Source: Rotaria sp. Silwood1 (taxonomy: Eukaryota > Rotifera > Eurotatoria > Philodinida > Philodinidae). From it: a stretch of DNA of 64,000 nt. Below are positions 60,406 through 64,000 of this stretch, one piece after another (position 1 is the first letter of the stretch; every line of letters begins with the position of its first letter). Under the pieces are notes generated by a model. It searched no databases. It was not told the DNA's origin and was given only the letters and a program-made list of their open reading frames with translations. A program made the position numbers and the translations under genes. The DNA lies in the NCBI GenBank assembly GCA_905250075.1, contig CAJNOP010000406.1:62001-126000 (forward strand). Reading direction: 5' to 3'.

Positions 60406-60791
60406 TCAGTCTATTGACGAACTTCTTTTCAATCTGAAACAGATGAAATTCGCTAATAAAAATATATTTAATAAGAGGGTCTCTAAAACAGACGGACGTT
60501 TTTGGCACAACACTCTAATGACAGTGCAGTATACATATATATGAATGCGTGTGAGAATTTCAGGACAAGAAGTAAGTATAGAGGTATCGATCAACTTACA
60601 TCAGCACATTTTCTATCATGGTTTCGTTGGTTAAAACATGCAAGATACAAGTATCTACTCTTATTCAAAGAAAAGCTCTACTGTGTGAAATAATGTTACA
60701 AGTAATGACGCTATAAAAGAAAACAGTCATCTTTATGTAAAATCTGTACCACATGAATAATAGATTAGTTAATATGAATCGGTAATAGAAC
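60406..60791. other. Intergenic, upstream of the B-box gene
   Basis: Overlapping short frames at 60406-60693 on both strands without motifs. Confidence 0.4.
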
Positions 60792-60883
60792 AGGGTGTCG
60801 GTGTGGGTGTGGGTATGGGCGGGGATGGGGATGGGGTATTTCTGCGGTCACTTACTTCAAGGTTACCTGCATCCACACCAATT
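60792..60883. repeat. Telomere-like G-arm/C-arm module (copy 10)
   Basis: The G-rich arm CAGGGTGTCGGTGTGGGTGT, then GGGTATGGGCGGGGATGGGG (60792-60836), and after about 35 bp a short C-rich ATCCACACCAATTC. The arms are very unequal. Confidence 0.6.
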
Positions 60884-61050
60884 CTCATGCGTCACTGTTT
60901 GGTTTGCCGATAAAATCTACCTAGGTCTTTTGGTGGATGAGTCAAAGCTGAAATTATTCAAATGTTTAGGTGAACTCATTTTTATGAGTTAAGAATGACT
61001 TATGGAAGCTCCAGTTCCATGAACACTCATATCAACACAAACCATCGGGT

Positions 61051-61464
61051 CCCATGTGAAAAAATAAGGGAAATAATCAGATTAAAAAATGATTATGAAT
61101 CGATTATAATCAAAAAAAACAAATTTTCATCGATTATTCCTATTATTTTCAATTGTAATCGATTAAAAATTGTCCATAAAATATCGATTTTAATCGATTT
61201 TTTTGCCATAGTAAATCGCAAAATCTTTAATCGATTTCCTTAGATTTTCATCGATTATAATCAATTATTTTCTTGAACTTTTGATCGATTATAATCGAAA
61301 ATAATAGGAATAATCGATAAAAATTTGTTTTTTTTTGATTATTTTTGATTATTACCGATTCAAAATCGATTAAAAATCGATTAAAGGTGTATGATTATAA
61401 TCGATTTTTAATCATTTTTTAATCGATTTTAATCTGATTATTCTCCTTATTTTTTTCACATGGG
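61051..61464. mobile_element. Foldback/MITE-like element with CCCATGTGAAAAAATAAGG ends
   Basis: The left end CCCATGTGAAAAAATAAGG and the right end CCTTATTTTTTTCACATGGG are inverted repeats 414 bp apart. The interior is packed with AATCGATTATAATCGATT-type palindromes in inverted order, so the whole element folds on itself. No coding capacity. Confidence 0.85.
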
Positions 61465-61879
61465 GTATCTGCAACTGAGGATTTGAGTGTATGAATGTCG
61501 GAACAAATTTCAGTGGTCGAAGTGCAGTCTGGGTTAGACCGTGAATGAGGGTATGGCTAAAAATGATGTTGGCTGAGGATCTGTTAGGGTGTTAATGTTT
61601 TTGAATATAGCTGATAAACATTGCAGGTGCAAGTATTGATAATACTTCCTATTACAAAGCATGACTGCGCGTGCTACACACAAGAATACAGCTCGCATAA
61701 TCAAACGTATAGATGTGGGATCGCAGCTTTCTTGAACACTTGTGTACCAGATGTTTCTGTCACTGCATCTGCAGTGGCGGACGAGAATCTACGAGTCATG
61801 AGTGAATCGATAATGGTCGTCAAGTTCTAGTGAACAAAACAAGTTGTGTTGAGACGTCGAATAAGGTGTTCATTTCCCA

Positions 61880-62171
61880 GTCAGACAAACACTAAAAAAT
61901 AACGCGTAATAACGGTTCGAAATTTTAACGGAAAAAAAAAACGTAAAAACCGCACATTTTTTGGATTTTTTTTTTTCGTTAAAGTGTATCAGTGCATTTT
62001 ATTTTGTTCAAAGCTTTAACGCGTTAAAATGCATTAAAATTTTAAACGAGATAAAACGTATTGACAAACTTTAACGAAAAAACAAACCAAAAAATGTGCG
62101 GTTTTTACGATTTTTTTTTTCGTTAAAATTTCGAACCGGTTTTACATCTTATTTTTTAGTGTTCGTCTGAC
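61880..62171. mobile_element. MITE with about 85-bp inverted terminal repeats
   Basis: The left end is GTCAGACAAACACTAAAAAA and the right end, on the opposite strand, GTCAGACGAACACTAAAAAA. Both arms continue through GGTTCGAAATTTTAACG and ACCGCACATTTTTTGG. 292 bp long, no gene inside. Confidence 0.85.
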
Positions 62172-63026
62172 CGGTACCAGTCTATCTAACTAACTATCTA
62201 TCTAACTACCTAACTATTTATCTACCTATCTGTCTAACTACCTAACTAGCTAACTATCTATCTGCCTATCTATATAACTACCTATCTATCTAACTATCCA
62301 ACTATTTATCTACCTATCTACCTATCTATCTAACTACCTACGTACTTAACGATCTATTTATCTAATCACCTATCAATCTATCTAACTTTCTGTCTATCTA
62401 ACTGTCTATGTATCTATCTACCTATGTATCTAACTACCTAACTATGCATGTAAAAAATTTCATCTAAAAAGGTTACTATTAATTGCTTTCCATAGTAGGT
62501 TTTAAACAAGAAAAGTACTTAAAAGTAAACCGTTTTAAGTAGTTTTTGACTAAAAGATACTATTAAGTACTACTGAAAGTGTGAAAAAGGACTAAGATTC
62601 AATAAATGAAAAAAATTTTAAAAAATGAATTTATTTTCCTGTATTAGATTCATTTAATATTAATACAGAAAAATAAATAAAATTTTCTTACTGTTTTTTC
62701 ATCTAATGAATTTTAGTACTTTTTCACACTTTCAGTAGTACTTAATAGTTATTAGTCAAAAACTACTATTAAGTACTTTTCTTGTTTAAAATCTACTATT
62801 GAAAATACTTAACAGTATTTTTTTATACTTTTCTTACATGTGTATCGAACTACCTATCTACCTAACAATCCATCTATCTAATTACCTATCTATCGATCTA
62901 CCCATCTATCTTAATACCTATCTAGATAATTAACTATCTATCTAAGCACCTATCTTACTAGCTAACTGTCTAACGACGTAACTACCTGCATATCTAACTA
63001 CCTACTTAACTATCTATCTATCTATC

Positions 63027-63055
<29 letters not shown>
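62172..63055. repeat. CTAT/CTAC/CTAA tetranucleotide array ending in (TA)n
   Basis: Imperfect CTAT, CTAC and CTAA units run from about 62180 to 62446 and resume at about 62841 to 63030. They end in (TCTA)n and (TA)n. The interruption is exactly the MITE-like element at 62447-62840. Confidence 0.9.
62447..62840. mobile_element. MITE-like element inserted in the tetranucleotide array
   Basis: Ends CATGTAA and TTACATG. The arms share GTTTTAAACAAGAAAAGTAC, AAGTAGTTTTTGACTAA and TTAAGTACTACTGAAAGTGT, inverted on the right side (ACACTTTCAGTAGTACTTAA). 394 bp, no coding capacity. The same array type lies on both sides, so the insertion is younger than the array. Confidence 0.85.
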
Positions 63056-63057
<2 letters not shown>

Positions 63058-63569
63058 TGGAAGGAACATATGAACTTCCACATACCAAAATATATCTTCT
63101 GATGAGATTTCTAGAGACTATTCTATTGTTTTTTTTTCTATTTATTAATCCGGAGTTGATTTAGAATTTGGTTCAATCGTTTCTGAGAAAAAAATGGAAA
63201 TTACCGTTCTAGGTGGCCCCACTTTTTTCTTTGGTTTTTCAGAAAAAACTAAGTTAAATTCAATACTAAATTCAGACTATTAAATAGAAAAACAAAAGAA
63301 TTTTCTAGTGAAATTTCGATCAAATGGAATTGTTGCATATGTCAAAGTGCATTTTTGTTCAAACTAACAGTTTGCCGATTCGAGAGGAAAATGATAAACA
63401 TGTTTCAACTTATACATGAACAAATAGATCATTTAAGACAGCTTTTGTCGATTTAAAATATTCTCTCAGAACAACGGTGGAATAATATCAAAACAATTCA
63501 AAACGAGTGTTTCCGCTCCTTTTTTTATGATTCTAAATAAATCATGACATAGCTTGAAATATAGATACG
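63056..63569. other. Intergenic or undefined repeat, nothing recognised
   Basis: Starts at a (TA)n tract, and another (TA)n tract lies at about 63942-63961 beyond the next element, so the 900 bp between may be one composite unit. No gene seen. Confidence 0.35.
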
Positions 63570-63936
63570 GGTGACCAGTGAGGCCGAAGGCTCAAATTTT
63601 TTTCTATTATTTAAATTCTATAATACAGCAGAATAATATGATTTTTTTACCAGTTGTAATACTCGTATAATGCTAATGGCCGGTCAAATAGAAGGGGTTC
63701 ATACGTTGTTTGAAACCGAAATAATCAAAGTCTGCAAAAAATATTTTGCTGTGTACGAACAGATTTTTTTGAAGACTTTGGTTATTTTAGTTTCAAACAA
63801 AGTATAGGCCCTTCGACTTGACCGATCATTAGCATTATACGAGTACTATAACTGATAAAAAAATCATATTATTCTGATGTAATATAGAAGTTAAATAATA
63901 AAAAAAAAGTTGAAGCCTCCGACCAGACTGGTGACC
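63570..63936. mobile_element. Foldback element with GGTGACCAG ends
   Basis: The left arm starts GGTGACCAGTGAGGCC and the right arm is its inverted counterpart, ending CTGGTGACC. Both arms share GAATAATATGATTTTTTTA and CTCGTATAATGCTAATG over about 165 bp. 367 bp, no coding capacity. It is bounded on the right by a (TA)n tract. Confidence 0.8.
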
Positions 63937-64000
63937 TCCATATATATATATATATATATATCAAAGGTCAAGGGGGAAACAGCAGAGACTTCAGCCGTGA

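Overview
This window looks like A+T-rich nuclear DNA of a small metazoan, most likely a bdelloid rotifer. The reasons are short introns (often about 45-60 bp, GT..AG), several protein families that are abundant in bdelloids (ARM/TIR proteins, B-box proteins, F-box/LRR-like proteins, FG-GAP repeat proteins, rhodopsin-like GPCRs), a high proportion of genes of bacterial or plant type (sorbosone dehydrogenase, flavohemoglobin, CAD-type alcohol dehydrogenase, relics of an isopenicillin-N-synthase-like oxygenase and of a SABATH-like methyltransferase), and degenerate TGTGGG-type repeats like those I recall being reported for bdelloid telomeres. The species assignment is an inference from memory; no database was consulted.

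Layout. 0-5 kb: two dead genes (2OG-Fe(II) oxygenase; F-box/LRR-like). 5.6-6.2 kb: an intact three-exon gene for a tiny EF-hand-like protein with a TATA box. 8.9-10.2 kb: an intronless secreted sorbosone-dehydrogenase-like gene. 10.5-11.5 kb: a large palindrome. 14.2-15.2 kb and 16.2-17.0 kb: pseudogenes of a methyltransferase and an FG-GAP protein. 18.4-19.1 kb: a piggyBac-type relic. 19.4-21.0 kb: a six-exon RING-H2 gene. 22-27 kb: hairpin repeats and strongly decayed EGF/receptor-like coding remnants. 27.8-28.9 kb: flavohemoglobin. 30.6-31.2 kb: a TTTAAAT-rich satellite-like block. 34.4-35.2 kb: a Penelope-like retroelement fragment. 36.1-37.2 kb: a GPCR gene. 40.0-42.1 kb: a seven-exon zinc alcohol dehydrogenase. 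44.6-47.4 kb: a three-exon ARM-TIR-SAM-like gene. 50.0-51.9 kb: Hsp70 and B-box pseudogenes around telomere-like repeats. 54.3-55.8 kb: a Fuseless-like membrane protein. 59.6-60.4 kb: a B-box protein. 60.7-64 kb: a nest of foldback/MITE-like elements and tetranucleotide repeats.

The genes show no operon-like organisation; each intact gene has its own flanks and they fall on both strands. For the reconstructed multi-exon genes (EF-hand-like, RING-H2, GPCR, alcohol dehydrogenase, ARM-TIR, Fuseless-like) all splice phases join into one frame, which supports the models. Possible functional themes are redox or nitrosative-stress enzymes of probable foreign origin (flavohemoglobin, alcohol dehydrogenase, sorbosone dehydrogenase) and innate-immunity or NAD-type signalling (ARM-TIR). 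There is no evidence that they act together.

The most unusual signal is a dispersed series of about ten short modules. Each has a G-rich (GGGTGTG/GTGTGGA) arm followed by a C-rich (CACACCC/CCACATCC) arm on the same strand. Two pseudogene fragments (Hsp70 and an EGF-type receptor) end exactly at such repeats.
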